DNA of 64,000 bases from Mesorhizobium loti (GTDB lineage Bacteria > Pseudomonadota > Alphaproteobacteria > Rhizobiales > Rhizobiaceae), in the NCBI RefSeq assembly GCF_002858745.1, contig NZ_PJRO01000001.1:558001-622000 (forward strand). Direction: 5' to 3'. The notes below the pieces were generated by a model. The model was not told the origin of the DNA, ran no database searches, and saw only the letters and a list, made by a program, of their open reading frames with translations. Numbering within the stretch: the stretch's first letter is position 1; every line of letters starts with the position of its first letter. Below are positions 47,569-54,652 of this stretch, piece by piece. The translations under genes were made by a program, and so were the position numbers.

Positions 47569-48090
47569 CTACTTCTGACGCACGCCGAAACTCTGGAAAC
47601 CTTGGCGCATGATCGGCTTCTTGGAAGACAGCACGCCGGAATTGACACCGTTCCAGCCGATCTCGCCGGAGAGGCGACCATATTCGATCTTGGGGCAGCG
47701 GTTCATCACCACGTTGATGCCGGCGGCCTCCGCCTTCGCCGCCGCCTCGTCATGACGCACCCCAAGCTGCATCCAGATCACCTTGGGCAAGGGATCGAGC
47801 GCCAGAACCTCATCGACGATGCCAGGCACCGCAGCCGGCGCGCGAAAGACGTCGACCATGTCGATCGGCTCAGGGATATCCGCCAGCTTGGCATAGGTCA
47901 TGCGACCGAGGATTTCCTTGCCAGCCTGGCCGGGGTTGATCGGGAACACCGAAAAGTCCTTCGCCAGCATGTATTTCAGCACAAACCAGCTCGGCCGCAC
48001 GTCATTGGCCGAGGCCCCGACCATGGCGATGGTTTTCACCGAATTCAGGATGCCGGCGATGTAGGCATTGTCATAGGCGTCGTGGTTCAT
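47569..48090 (-). CDS. CoA-binding domain protein (YccU-like)
   Basis: The 173-aa protein is a single Rossmann-type CoA-binding domain. Typical blocks are VKTIAMVGASANDVRPSW near residue 20, FPINPGQAGKEILG, VDVFRAPAAVPGIVDE and IWMQLGVRHDEAA. The best-known members are single-domain proteins like E. coli YccU that bind CoA but have no proven reaction. It starts inside the stop of the GNAT gene (ATGA overlap of 4 bases), so both are translated together. It lies upstream of metY on the same strand, which may be chance. Confidence 0.92.
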   Translation of the reverse strand: MNHDAYDNAYIAGILNSVKTIAMVGASANDVRPSWFVLKYMLAKDFSVFPINPGQAGKEILGRMTYAKLADIPEPIDMVDVFRAPAAVPGIVDEVLALDPLPKVIWMQLGVRHDEAAAKAEAAGINVVMNRCPKIEYGRLSGEIGWNGVNSGVLSSKKPIMRQGFQSFGVRQK

Positions 48091-48851
48091 GCGGCATCCG
48101 GTGCGAAACGATAATGGTAGCTGTAGAGTTCGGTGTTGAAGCCCAACCTCCGGTAAACCGCAAGGGCTGGATGATTGTCGGCCACAACCTGCAGACAGGC
48201 TTTGTCGGCGCCGGCATCTCGCGCCCAGTTCATCAGCGCGCCAACCGTACGCCTGGCCAGCCCCCTGCCGCGATGGTCCGGGTGGGTGGCGACGGATTCC
48301 ACCACCAACATGCCATGGCAGAGCACGCCATAGGCGATCGAGGCAGTACGCCCGCCGGCGCGCGACGAAGCGAAAGCCTTTGGCAGGCCGATCGAGGCCA
48401 CCATGTCGCGAAAGATTAGCGGATCCTTCGCCAGACGGTCGCGCAGATCGAGCCAGGCTTCGTTTGGTTCGGTCGTCACCATCGCTCCTTCGGCATCGAG
48501 TGCCGGTCGGGACGCCAACAGTGCCAGCAACGTCAGTGTACTTACCTGCATGGTGTAACCGCGCCGGTCAAGTTCGGCCGAAATCTCGCGCGTGAAATCG
48601 GTGAGGCGAAAGACCGGCACCTGATGGAAGCCGCGATAGAACGTTTCGATCCTGTCGATGAGAGCAGCGTCGCAACAGCGCTCGCCGGCCAGCGGATTGG
48701 CGGAATTGGTCCGGCGGATGCCGCCACCCGAGCGACGCAACAACCAGCCGTCCGCGACTTGTTCGACCGCTGCGGGCCAGGCTTGACGGCAGGCCTCCTC
48801 GACGTGCCAGACGGTGTTGGGCTGGATGTCAAGAACGAGGCTCTGGTTCAT
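48087..48851 (-). CDS. GNAT-family N-acetyltransferase
   Basis: The 254-aa protein has two parts: an N-terminal region of about 120 residues with an unassigned GNAT-like half, and a C-terminal GNAT domain with VATHPDHRGRGLARRTVGALM, the acetyl-CoA loop, and LQVVADNHPALAVYRRLGF. Double-GNAT proteins of this kind are common in actinobacteria and rhizobia. The acceptor is unknown. It is followed by the CoA-binding gene with a 4-base overlap and preceded 52 bases upstream by the enoyl-CoA hydratase gene, so the three probably form an operon with a shared acyl-CoA theme. Confidence 0.9.
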   Translation of the reverse strand: MNQSLVLDIQPNTVWHVEEACRQAWPAAVEQVADGWLLRRSGGGIRRTNSANPLAGERCCDAALIDRIETFYRGFHQVPVFRLTDFTREISAELDRRGYTMQVSTLTLLALLASRPALDAEGAMVTTEPNEAWLDLRDRLAKDPLIFRDMVASIGLPKAFASSRAGGRTASIAYGVLCHGMLVVESVATHPDHRGRGLARRTVGALMNWARDAGADKACLQVVADNHPALAVYRRLGFNTELYSYHYRFAPDAA

Positions 48852-48903
48852 GCACTAACAATGTCCGGAATTTCAATGCGAGCGAAATGGCCAGATGGCC
48901 GGA

Positions 48904-49722
48904 TCATTCGCCCTTCCATTCCGGCTGCCGCTTGCCGATGAAAGCGCCGATGCCTTCCTCGGCATCGCGCGCCAGCATGTTGTCCACCATTACGCGTCCT
49001 GCGTAGCCGTAGGCGTCCGAAAGCCCCATTTCAGCCTGTGCATAAAAGGCTTCCTTGCCTGTGCGGATCGTCAAAGGTGATTTGGACGCAATGGTTTGCG
49101 CGTATTTGGTCACGACTTGATTCAAGTATTCGCGCGGCACGATGCGGTTGATCAGGCCGAATTCCTTGGCAGTCGCGGCATCGATGGTTTCACCGGTCAA
49201 AAGCATTTCCATGGCCTGCTTGCGCGAAACATTGCGCGACAGAGCCACCATCGGTGTCGAACAGAACAGGCCGATATTGACGCCCGGCGTACAGAATGTC
49301 GCTTCATGCGAGGCCATCGCCAGATCGCAGCTGGCGACAAGCTGCAGGCCGGCGGCTGTCGCGAGCCCGTCGACTACCGCGATCACCGGTTTTGGATGAC
49401 GCACGATGGTCTGCATCAAGGTGGAGCATGCGGCGAAGGTCTTTTCAAAAAACGCCCTGCCCCGGTCGCCTTCATTACGATGCGCAGTAAGTTCCTTGAG
49501 ATCGTGCCCGGCACAGAACACCTTGCCGGAGGCTGCAAGCACGATGACACGCACGGAGCGATCGTCGCGCAACCGCTCGAATTCCGCCTGCAAGGCAGCC
49601 ATGACCGCCAGTGACAGCGCATTGGCGGGCGGGCTGGCAAGCGTGATCCGCGCGATACCGTTGGCCTGCTCGGCCAGCACCGGCCCGACCGGTTCGGTCT
49701 TGATGGCGACGATTTCGGCCAC
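48904..49722 (-). CDS. Enoyl-CoA hydratase/isomerase family protein
   Basis: The 272-aa crotonase-fold protein has the oxyanion-hole segments VLAASGKVFCAGHDLKEL and DGLATAAGLQLVASCDLAMAS and the conserved C-terminal AEEGIGAFIGKRQPEWKGE. The normal catalytic Glu positions of mitochondrial type enoyl-CoA hydratase are not clear, so the exact reaction (hydration, isomerisation, or a thioester-specific step) cannot be stated; its closest type is a rhizobial 'enoyl-CoA hydratase' with the PEWKGE ending. It is the likely first gene of the ECH-GNAT-CoA-binding operon. Confidence 0.92.
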   Translation of the reverse strand: MAEIVAIKTEPVGPVLAEQANGIARITLASPPANALSLAVMAALQAEFERLRDDRSVRVIVLAASGKVFCAGHDLKELTAHRNEGDRGRAFFEKTFAACSTLMQTIVRHPKPVIAVVDGLATAAGLQLVASCDLAMASHEATFCTPGVNIGLFCSTPMVALSRNVSRKQAMEMLLTGETIDAATAKEFGLINRIVPREYLNQVVTKYAQTIASKSPLTIRTGKEAFYAQAEMGLSDAYGYAGRVMVDNMLARDAEEGIGAFIGKRQPEWKGE

Positions 49723-49833
49723 TTCTTGATCTCCGCTGCTCGACGATCCAGCCGTCGGATTCGTTCAGTATGGAACAAAAGAACTAGCACGCTGCCGATT
49801 GAAGGAAAGGCTTTGAGCGTGCTTTCTGACCTT

Positions 49834-49936
49834 TAGAGCGTTTCCGTTTTCTGCGGAAACGCGGAAACACTCTAACTCTTTGTTTTTTCGCAATTCCGGA
49901 CGGAAAACCGTTACACACTTTTCCTGGAATTGCTTC
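49834..49936 (+). repeat. RIME-like intergenic repeat, copy C
   Basis: The best preserved copy: TAGAGCGTTTCCG, then the hairpin GTTTTCTGCGGAAAC, ACACTCTAACTCTTTG, CAATTCCGGACGGAAAACCG, and CACTTTTCCTGGAATTGC. It lies between two divergent genes (ECH and the thioesterase) and could carry promoter or RNA processing signals. About 100 bases in this 273-base gap lie on either side; nothing else is recognised there. Confidence 0.82.
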
Positions 49937-49995
49937 AGGACCATAACAGGCGCAGGGCGAAGACCGAAGCGCCACGACAGCGAACGGACGATGCC

Positions 49996-50442
49996 ATGCC
50001 GATGCAGGACGATCTCAAGCCGGTGCTGACGGCCAACGAGGCCAACGCCCTCCTGAAATCGGTCTACCCACAACTCAACGACGATTATCTCGCCTATGAG
50101 GCGGTCGACATCTTTTCCGGCGGCTGCACGGTCCGCCTCAATGCGGGCGAGCGCCACCTGCGCCCCGGCGGCACGATCTCCGGCCCCTGCCTGTTTACAC
50201 TGGCCGACATCGGCGGTTATGTCTGCGTGCTTTCGCATGCCGGGCCGGATGCGCTGTCCGTCACCACCAATCTCAACATTAATTTCATGCGCAAGGCTGA
50301 AGCAGGCCCGATTCTCGGCCACTGCCGGATCCTGAAACTGGGCAAGAGCCTAATGGTCTACGATATCGATATCGTCGCTGGTGCGACGGGGCACACCGTT
50401 GCACAGGCAACCGGCACCTATTCGATCCCACCCAGGCGCTGA
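49996..50442 (+). CDS. PaaI-family hotdog thioesterase
   Basis: The 148-aa hotdog-fold protein probably cleaves acyl-CoA. The typical PaaI region is seen: RLNAGERHLRPGGTISGPCLFTLADIGGYVCVLSHAG, with the catalytic Asp in the helix FTLADIGGYV, and the strand VTTNLNINFMRKAEAGPI. The acyl group is unknown; a similar protein in rhizobia is annotated as medium-chain or aromatic thioesterase. Start at 49996 (MPMQDD) is chosen because the family begins there; the frame runs open upstream through the repeat. It ends 6 bases before the convergent sigma factor gene. Confidence 0.9.
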   Translation: MPMQDDLKPVLTANEANALLKSVYPQLNDDYLAYEAVDIFSGGCTVRLNAGERHLRPGGTISGPCLFTLADIGGYVCVLSHAGPDALSVTTNLNINFMRKAEAGPILGHCRILKLGKSLMVYDIDIVAGATGHTVAQATGTYSIPPRR

Positions 50443-50448
50443 TCGCGG

Positions 50449-51324
50449 TCAGTCGAGCACCGTCACGTCCAACCCATTCAGGCTTTCGCGATCCGCCACG
50501 GCCTCGATGCCGGCGATGCGATCGCCTTTCAGTGTGACGCGCAGAACAAGCAATGTCCGGCCACCGGCTTCGACCACGACGCCGAGTACACCGTCTAGCA
50601 TGGCTGGCTTCGCGCCACGGGCACGCCCGTTGAACGCATTGGCGACCGCCGTCGGCCCGCGCAGTTCGGCCTCGGAGCCCAACCGCATCGCGGCCTCATC
50701 AGCTCGGAACACGACTTCGGGATCAAGGATGGAGAGCAGCGCTTCGAAATTGCCGTCGCGCGAAGCCGCCAGGAAGGCTTCGACCACGCGGCGCTGGCGC
50801 GCGCGGTCTGCTTCCGGCGAGACCGGGGTGCCCTGCACGCGCTGGCGTGCACGACTGGCGAGCTTGCGCGTTGCATCAGTCGTACGCCCGACGATTGGCG
50901 CAATGTCATCGAACGGCAGGTCAAACATGTCATGCAGCACGAAGGCGACCCGCTCGGCCGGACCAAGCGTCTCCAGCACGACCAGCATGGCAAGGCCGAC
51001 GGAATCGGCCATGGCGAGCTGGTATTCGGGATCATAGGAGGCGGTGCCGGCTTCGGATGGCTGATCGGGCTCGCCATCGCTCATGGGATCTTCGCGGCGC
51101 AATTTGCGTGAGCGCAGCATATCCAGGCAAATGCGCGCCACCACGGTTCTCAGCCAACCGCCCAGGTTCTCGACATCGCCAACATCAATCCGGTTCAGCC
51201 GCAACCATGCTTCCTGCACAGCGTCCTCGGCCTCGGTGCGGGAGCCAAGCATGCGAAAGGCGACGGCCCTCAGATGAGCGCGGTTTGCCTCGAACTGGTC
51301 TGCCAGAATCTTTTTTTCGTCCAT
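50449..51324 (-). CDS. ECF41-type RNA polymerase sigma factor with fused SnoaL-like domain
   Basis: The 291-aa protein has the sigma-2 region (EANRAHLRAVAFRMLGS, EDAVQEAWLRLNRID, VVARICLDMLRSRKLR), sigma-4 (LGPAERVAFVLHDMFDLPFDDIAPIVGRT, a helix-turn-helix) and a C-terminal SnoaL-like fold of about 110 residues ending in EAGGRTLLVL, which corresponds to the DGGGR motif of ECF41 factors. In this group the extra domain both helps and restrains the sigma factor in place of an anti-sigma protein. The usual linker motif WLPEPL is not seen; the linker reads PMSDGEPDQPSEAG. Its partner gene, a CMD protein, is divergent at 51438. A promoter of the ECF41 type faces this gene. Confidence 0.9.
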   Translation of the reverse strand: MDEKKILADQFEANRAHLRAVAFRMLGSRTEAEDAVQEAWLRLNRIDVGDVENLGGWLRTVVARICLDMLRSRKLRREDPMSDGEPDQPSEAGTASYDPEYQLAMADSVGLAMLVVLETLGPAERVAFVLHDMFDLPFDDIAPIVGRTTDATRKLASRARQRVQGTPVSPEADRARQRRVVEAFLAASRDGNFEALLSILDPEVVFRADEAAMRLGSEAELRGPTAVANAFNGRARGAKPAMLDGVLGVVVEAGGRTLLVLRVTLKGDRIAGIEAVADRESLNGLDVTVLD

Positions 51325-51325
51325 C

Positions 51326-51352
51326 GGTCACATTCCCTGTCTGCCGTGCGTC
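51326..51352 (+). promoter_or_regulatory. ECF41-type promoter directed at the CMD gene
   Basis: GGTCACA (51326-51332), 16 bases, CGTC (51349-51352). This differs by one base from the ECF41 consensus I recall, TGTCACA-N16-CGTC. Transcription would start near 51358, about 80 bases before the CMD start. The -35 element lies directly in front of the sigma factor's ATG. Confidence 0.65.
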
Positions 51353-51360
51353 ATACCGAT

Positions 51361-51387
51361 GACGAACGAAATCCGGCTGATGTGACC
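51361..51387 (-). promoter_or_regulatory. ECF41-type promoter directed at the sigma gene
   Basis: Reading leftwards: GGTCACA (51387-51381), 16 bases, CGTC (51364-51361), identical in its defined bases to the plus-strand element. It would drive the sigma gene from a start about 30 bases before its ATG, giving autoregulation. The two elements are mirror images about 51356.5. Confidence 0.65.
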
Positions 51388-51437
51388 AACAGGCACCGGA
51401 ATCGTCGTGAAACCGATCTAACACGGAGATGAAAGCC

Positions 51438-51896
51438 ATGCAGGCGCGAATGAAGAACCCCGTCTTTGTTATTCCCGAAGCGATGCAGGCGCTGATCGCG
51501 CTCAACAAGGCGACGGAAAAGAGTGGCCTGTCCGAGATCACCACCAAGCTGGTCCACCTGCGCGCCAGCCAGATCAATGGATGCAGCGTGTGCGTAGACA
51601 TGCACGCGCAGGAATTAAAGAAGGCCGGAGAGACCGACCGCCGCATCTTCGCCGTAGCTGCCTGGCGCGACACACCGTTCTTCGACGAAGCCGAGCGGGC
51701 GGCACTTGCGCTCACCGAGGCTGTCACGCGCATTGCCGACCGCTCGGACGCAGTGCCGGACGACGTCTGGGATGAGGCCGCCAAGTATTATGATGAGAAG
51801 GCCATATCCGGACTCCTCCTGCAGATCGCACAGATCAATGTCTGGAACCGGCTGAACGCCAGCGTGCGACAGGTGGCGGGCGCTGCCTGGAATTGA
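51438..51896 (+). CDS. Carboxymuconolactone decarboxylase-family (AhpD-like) protein
   Basis: The 152-aa protein has the AhpD/CMD fold with the redox motif CSVCVDMH: Cys49, Cys52 and His56 (CxxCxxxH), which marks the peroxidase-reducing AhpD-like type rather than the true decarboxylase. Preceding blocks are LVHLRASQINGC. It is divergent from the ECF41 sigma factor, the usual genetic partner, so it is its probable main target. The ATG at 51438 is used because GGAG lies 9 bases upstream; the ATG at 51429 touches that site. It probably takes part in an oxidative stress response, which is inference. Confidence 0.93.
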   Translation: MQARMKNPVFVIPEAMQALIALNKATEKSGLSEITTKLVHLRASQINGCSVCVDMHAQELKKAGETDRRIFAVAAWRDTPFFDEAERAALALTEAVTRIADRSDAVPDDVWDEAAKYYDEKAISGLLLQIAQINVWNRLNASVRQVAGAAWN

Positions 51897-51906
51897 GCTG
51901 AGAAAT

Positions 51907-51941
51907 GTATTGAAGGCCGGGAGTTACCCGGCCTTCAATAC
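51907..51941. terminator. Bidirectional terminator between the CMD gene and the NmrA-like gene
   Basis: GTATTGAAGGCCGGG, loop AGTTA, CCCGGCCTTCAATAC: a perfect 15-bp stem in the 54-base gap between two convergent genes. There is no long T run. Confidence 0.8.
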
Positions 51942-51950
51942 TGCTGATCG

Positions 51951-52808
51951 CTACGTTGCCTGAGCCCGAAGCCGGCGCACAATGTCGCCGATCGATTCTT
52001 CCAGCGAGCGTGGCTTGGCACCTGACAGCACCTCGACGGAATCCGTCACTGCAGCCACCCATCCCTCGGCGACGGGATGGAAAATCGCCGCGAGAAGTTC
52101 GGCGTAGCCCTGGGACAGTCCGTTGGCCACCATTTCGGCAATGAAGGTACGGTCGTCGACAGAATTGTAGCGGATCGTCCGCCCGAGCGCCTTCGACAAG
52201 AGTGCAGCAGCCTCGCCATAATCGTAGGCCTTTGAGCCGGTAAGTGCGAAGGCTTTGCCATCATGACGTTCGGTTACCAGCGCGCCAGCGGCAGCGGCGG
52301 CTATATCGCGGGCATCGATGAAACTGGTCTTGCCTTCACCCGCAGGCACGCGGATTTTGCCAGCCTGCACGCCTCCCGCCCAATACGTCGCGAAATTGTC
52401 GCTGAACCAGTTGGGGCGCAGGATCACGAAGGGCGTGCCGGAGTGTTCGAGCTGCAACTCCAGTTGTCGGAATGGGATGGCGTCACTGGCATCGACACCG
52501 ATCGCCGTCTGCAGCACCACCTTGATCTTGCGCGGCGCAGCTGCCTCCACCACCGGTTTCAACAACCCCAGCTGATCGAGATAGCCTGCCGGCGCCACAG
52601 CATAGACACGGTCGACGCCGTCCAGTGCCGGCTCAAGACTGCGCGGATCGGATAAGTCGAGGCGAACTGGCTCGGCACCGGACGGCAAGCCCGGGGCTGC
52701 GGAACGGCTTGCCGCTTTCACCCTTTCTCCTCTGCTCAGCAATTCGGCCACCAGCGGCGCACCGACATTGCCGGTCGCCGCCAAAACGAGGATCTTTCCT
52801 TTGGACAT
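51951..52808 (-). CDS. NmrA/NAD(P)-binding atypical SDR
   Basis: The 285-aa protein is an atypical short-chain dehydrogenase: a Rossmann GATGNVG-type start (VLAATGNVGAPLV), the second-strand Arg (AASRS), then a domain of the NmrA/HSCARG kind with FVILRPNWFSDNF and SFIDARDIAAAA. The active-site Tyr-x-x-x-Lys is not present, so it may be a redox sensor or an epimerase/reductase. Such genes belong to the COE set (CMD, oxidoreductase, epimerase) that accompanies ECF41, and it lies next to that pair. Start at 52808 has GGAG 6 bases before it. It is divergent from the HxlR regulator. Confidence 0.92.
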   Translation of the reverse strand: MSKGKILVLAATGNVGAPLVAELLSRGERVKAASRSAAPGLPSGAEPVRLDLSDPRSLEPALDGVDRVYAVAPAGYLDQLGLLKPVVEAAAPRKIKVVLQTAIGVDASDAIPFRQLELQLEHSGTPFVILRPNWFSDNFATYWAGGVQAGKIRVPAGEGKTSFIDARDIAAAAAGALVTERHDGKAFALTGSKAYDYGEAAALLSKALGRTIRYNSVDDRTFIAEMVANGLSQGYAELLAAIFHPVAEGWVAAVTDSVEVLSGAKPRSLEESIGDIVRRLRAQAT

Positions 52809-52897
52809 ATCAGGCTCCATGCGCTTTCTTTTGGAAAGCGAGTTTCAAACGGAAGCTTGTTAGCCAATGGAGAGGTGGGTAAAAAGAAGGCACTCTT

Positions 52898-52935
52898 CGG
52901 TTACAAGGTGCCGCTCGTGGTGGCCAAGTTACCGG
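52898..52935. promoter_or_regulatory. Possible HxlR operator
   Basis: CGGTTACAAGG and CCAAGTTACCG are nearly inverted repeats of each other, spaced by about 16 bases, in the 156-base gap between the NmrA-like gene and the HxlR gene. Position and symmetry suit a dimeric winged-helix repressor. No second instance was available to test it. Confidence 0.4.
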
Positions 52936-52964
52936 AAGGTAATCGCCCTGAAGGATGAGCAGCC

Positions 52965-53393
52965 ATGCGCAACTACGACGTCTATGCCGAGAATTGCCCG
53001 ACAAGGCTGCTGCTCGACCATATCGCGGACAAGTGGACCGCACTGGTTTTGTGGAAGATCTCGGACGGACCGGTGCGCTTCAACCAGTTGCGCCGCGACG
53101 TCGAGGGCATTTCGACAAAGGTGCTGTCGCAGACCTTGAAACGGCTCGGCCGCGACGGGCTGATTGCGCGCAAGGTCTACCCTACTGTGCCGGTTACGGT
53201 AGAGTATTCGATTACTTCGCTCGGCAACACGCTCGCCGAGAAGCTCTCCGCAATCACGGAATGGGCGGAGGCGAATATCGAAGCGGTGATTGCGGCTCAG
53301 GAGCGGTTCGATCGCGAGTGTATCTGCACAGAGAGCCCGCTGGCTTCAAATGGCACAAAACGCAGCCTCATCCAGCCCGCGGGAGTGAGGTAA
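52965..53393 (+). CDS. HxlR-family transcriptional regulator
   Basis: The 142-aa protein has the HxlR winged helix: CPTRLLLDHIADKWTALVLWKI at the start (with Cys 11), FNQLRRDVEGISTKVLSQTLKRLGRDGLI (recognition helix, residues about 45 to 73) and the wing VEYSITSLG. HxlR factors often sense redox or electrophiles through the N-terminal Cys; a Cys is present near residue 11. It is divergent from the NmrA-like oxidoreductase and is its probable regulator. AAGGATGAG precedes the ATG. Confidence 0.93.
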   Translation: MRNYDVYAENCPTRLLLDHIADKWTALVLWKISDGPVRFNQLRRDVEGISTKVLSQTLKRLGRDGLIARKVYPTVPVTVEYSITSLGNTLAEKLSAITEWAEANIEAVIAAQERFDRECICTESPLASNGTKRSLIQPAGVR

Positions 53394-53612
53394 AATAATA
53401 CCTTTTGCGCAAGATATTGTTTCTGAAAGCTTTTTCCTGAATGATCCAACTTCTCGTCGCTTGACGGCATCAATCTCCTTCCCTATAAGCCCTTTCAAAG
53501 CAGCGGCCCGCAAAGGCCGCCGTTTTGTTATTGGCGGCAGGCAGATGCCGGCCGGCAATGAAAGCAACAAGAAACGCCTTCTTATGAAGGTCCGAAACGA
53601 AAGCATGTAACC

Positions 53613-54074
53613 ATGGCAACCTTTTCGCAGAAGCCTGCGGACGTGGTGAAGAAGTGGGTGCTGATCGACGCCGAGGGTCTCGTCGTCGGTCGTCTGGCAT
53701 CGCTCGTCGCCAACATCCTCCGCGGCAAGAACAAGCCCACCTTCACACCCCATGTCGACGATGGTGACAATGTCGTCATCATCAACGCCGACAAGGTCGT
53801 CTTGACTGGCAAGAAGTACACCGACAAGGTCTACTACTGGCATACCGGCCACCCCGGCGGCATCAAGGAGCGCACCGCGCGCCAGTTGCTCGAAGGCCGC
53901 TTCCCGGAGCGCGTCATCGAGAAGGCCGTTGAACGCATGATCCCGCGCGGCCCGCTTGGCCGTCGCCAGATGAAGAACCTCCGCGTCTATGCAGGCGCCG
54001 AGCATCCGCACATCGCCCAGCAGCCTGTGACGCTCGACGTCGGCGCGCTGAACGCCAAGAACAAGAGGGCTTGA
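53613..54074 (+). CDS. rplM: 50S ribosomal protein L13
   Basis: Large-subunit ribosomal protein, 153 aa. Clear marks: [18 protein letters not shown] near residue 15 and the signature [21 protein letters not shown]. It is cotranscribed with rpsI, which starts 3 bases after its stop codon. The 219 bases upstream hold the promoter; a run GCGGCC...GGCCGCC (about 53503-53520) can fold, but I cannot identify a known leader element. Confidence 0.99.
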   Translation: MATFSQKPADVVKKWVLIDAEGLVVGRLASLVANILRGKNKPTFTPHVDDGDNVVIINADKVVLTGKKYTDKVYYWHTGHPGGIKERTARQLLEGRFPERVIEKAVERMIPRGPLGRRQMKNLRVYAGAEHPHIAQQPVTLDVGALNAKNKRA

Positions 54075-54076
54075 TA

Positions 54077-54553
54077 ATGGCTGAGCTTTCCTCGCTCGCA
54101 GAACTCGGTTCGGTTGCGCAGACCGCGCAGCCGGCCGCTCCGGTACACGTCCAGAAGCTCGACAAGTCGGGCCGCGCTTATGCCACCGGCAAGCGCAAGG
54201 ACGCCATTGCCCGCGTCTGGGTGAAGCCCGGCTCCGGCAAGATCACTGTCAACAACAAGGAATTCGGCGCCTACTTCGCGCGTCCGGTCCTGCAGATGAT
54301 CCTCAACCAGCCGATCATCGCGGCCAATCGCAGCGGCCAGTACGATATCGTCGCTACCGTCACCGGTGGCGGCCTCTCCGGCCAGGCCGGTGCGGTACGC
54401 CACGGCATTTCCAAGGCGCTGACCTACTATGAGCCGGCGCTGCGCGGTGTGCTCAAGAAGGGCGGCTTCCTGACCCGCGACAGCCGTACCGTCGAGCGTA
54501 AGAAGTACGGCAAGGCCAAGGCCCGCCGCAGCTTCCAGTTCTCCAAGCGCTAA
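54077..54553 (+). CDS. rpsI: 30S ribosomal protein S9
   Basis: Small-subunit ribosomal protein of 158 aa with the usual alphaproteobacterial N-terminal extension of about 28 residues ([20 protein letters not shown]). The core has [37 protein letters not shown] and the conserved C-terminal end [11 protein letters not shown], which reaches the P site. Operon with rplM, separated by 2 bases. Confidence 0.99.
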   Translation: MAELSSLAELGSVAQTAQPAAPVHVQKLDKSGRAYATGKRKDAIARVWVKPGSGKITVNNKEFGAYFARPVLQMILNQPIIAANRSGQYDIVATVTGGGLSGQAGAVRHGISKALTYYEPALRGVLKKGGFLTRDSRTVERKKYGKAKARRSFQFSKR

Positions 54554-54576
54554 GCGTTTCGAGAAACCGAAATCGA

Positions 54577-54602
54577 AAAGGCCGCCTCCGGGCGGCCTTT
54601 TT
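54577..54602 (+). terminator. rplM-rpsI terminator
   Basis: AAAGGCCGCC, loop TCCG, GGCGGCCTTTTT: a 10-bp stem with T run, 24 bases after the rpsI stop codon. It also separates this operon from the convergent phosphodiesterase gene. Confidence 0.92.
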
Positions 54603-54652
54603 GCTTGTATCAACAGCAGTGAGAGCTGCACCGTGCCTCTCGGGCTTCACGG

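Noticed and set aside
52821..52964. ECF41-type promoter before the NmrA-like gene
   Set aside because: No GTCACA-N16-CGTC arrangement was found on either strand in this gap; HxlR-type control fits better.
53394..53612. Ribosomal leader (L13-type) RNA before rplM
   Set aside because: The known L13 leader is from Firmicutes and I see no matching structure, only a short GC-rich stem.
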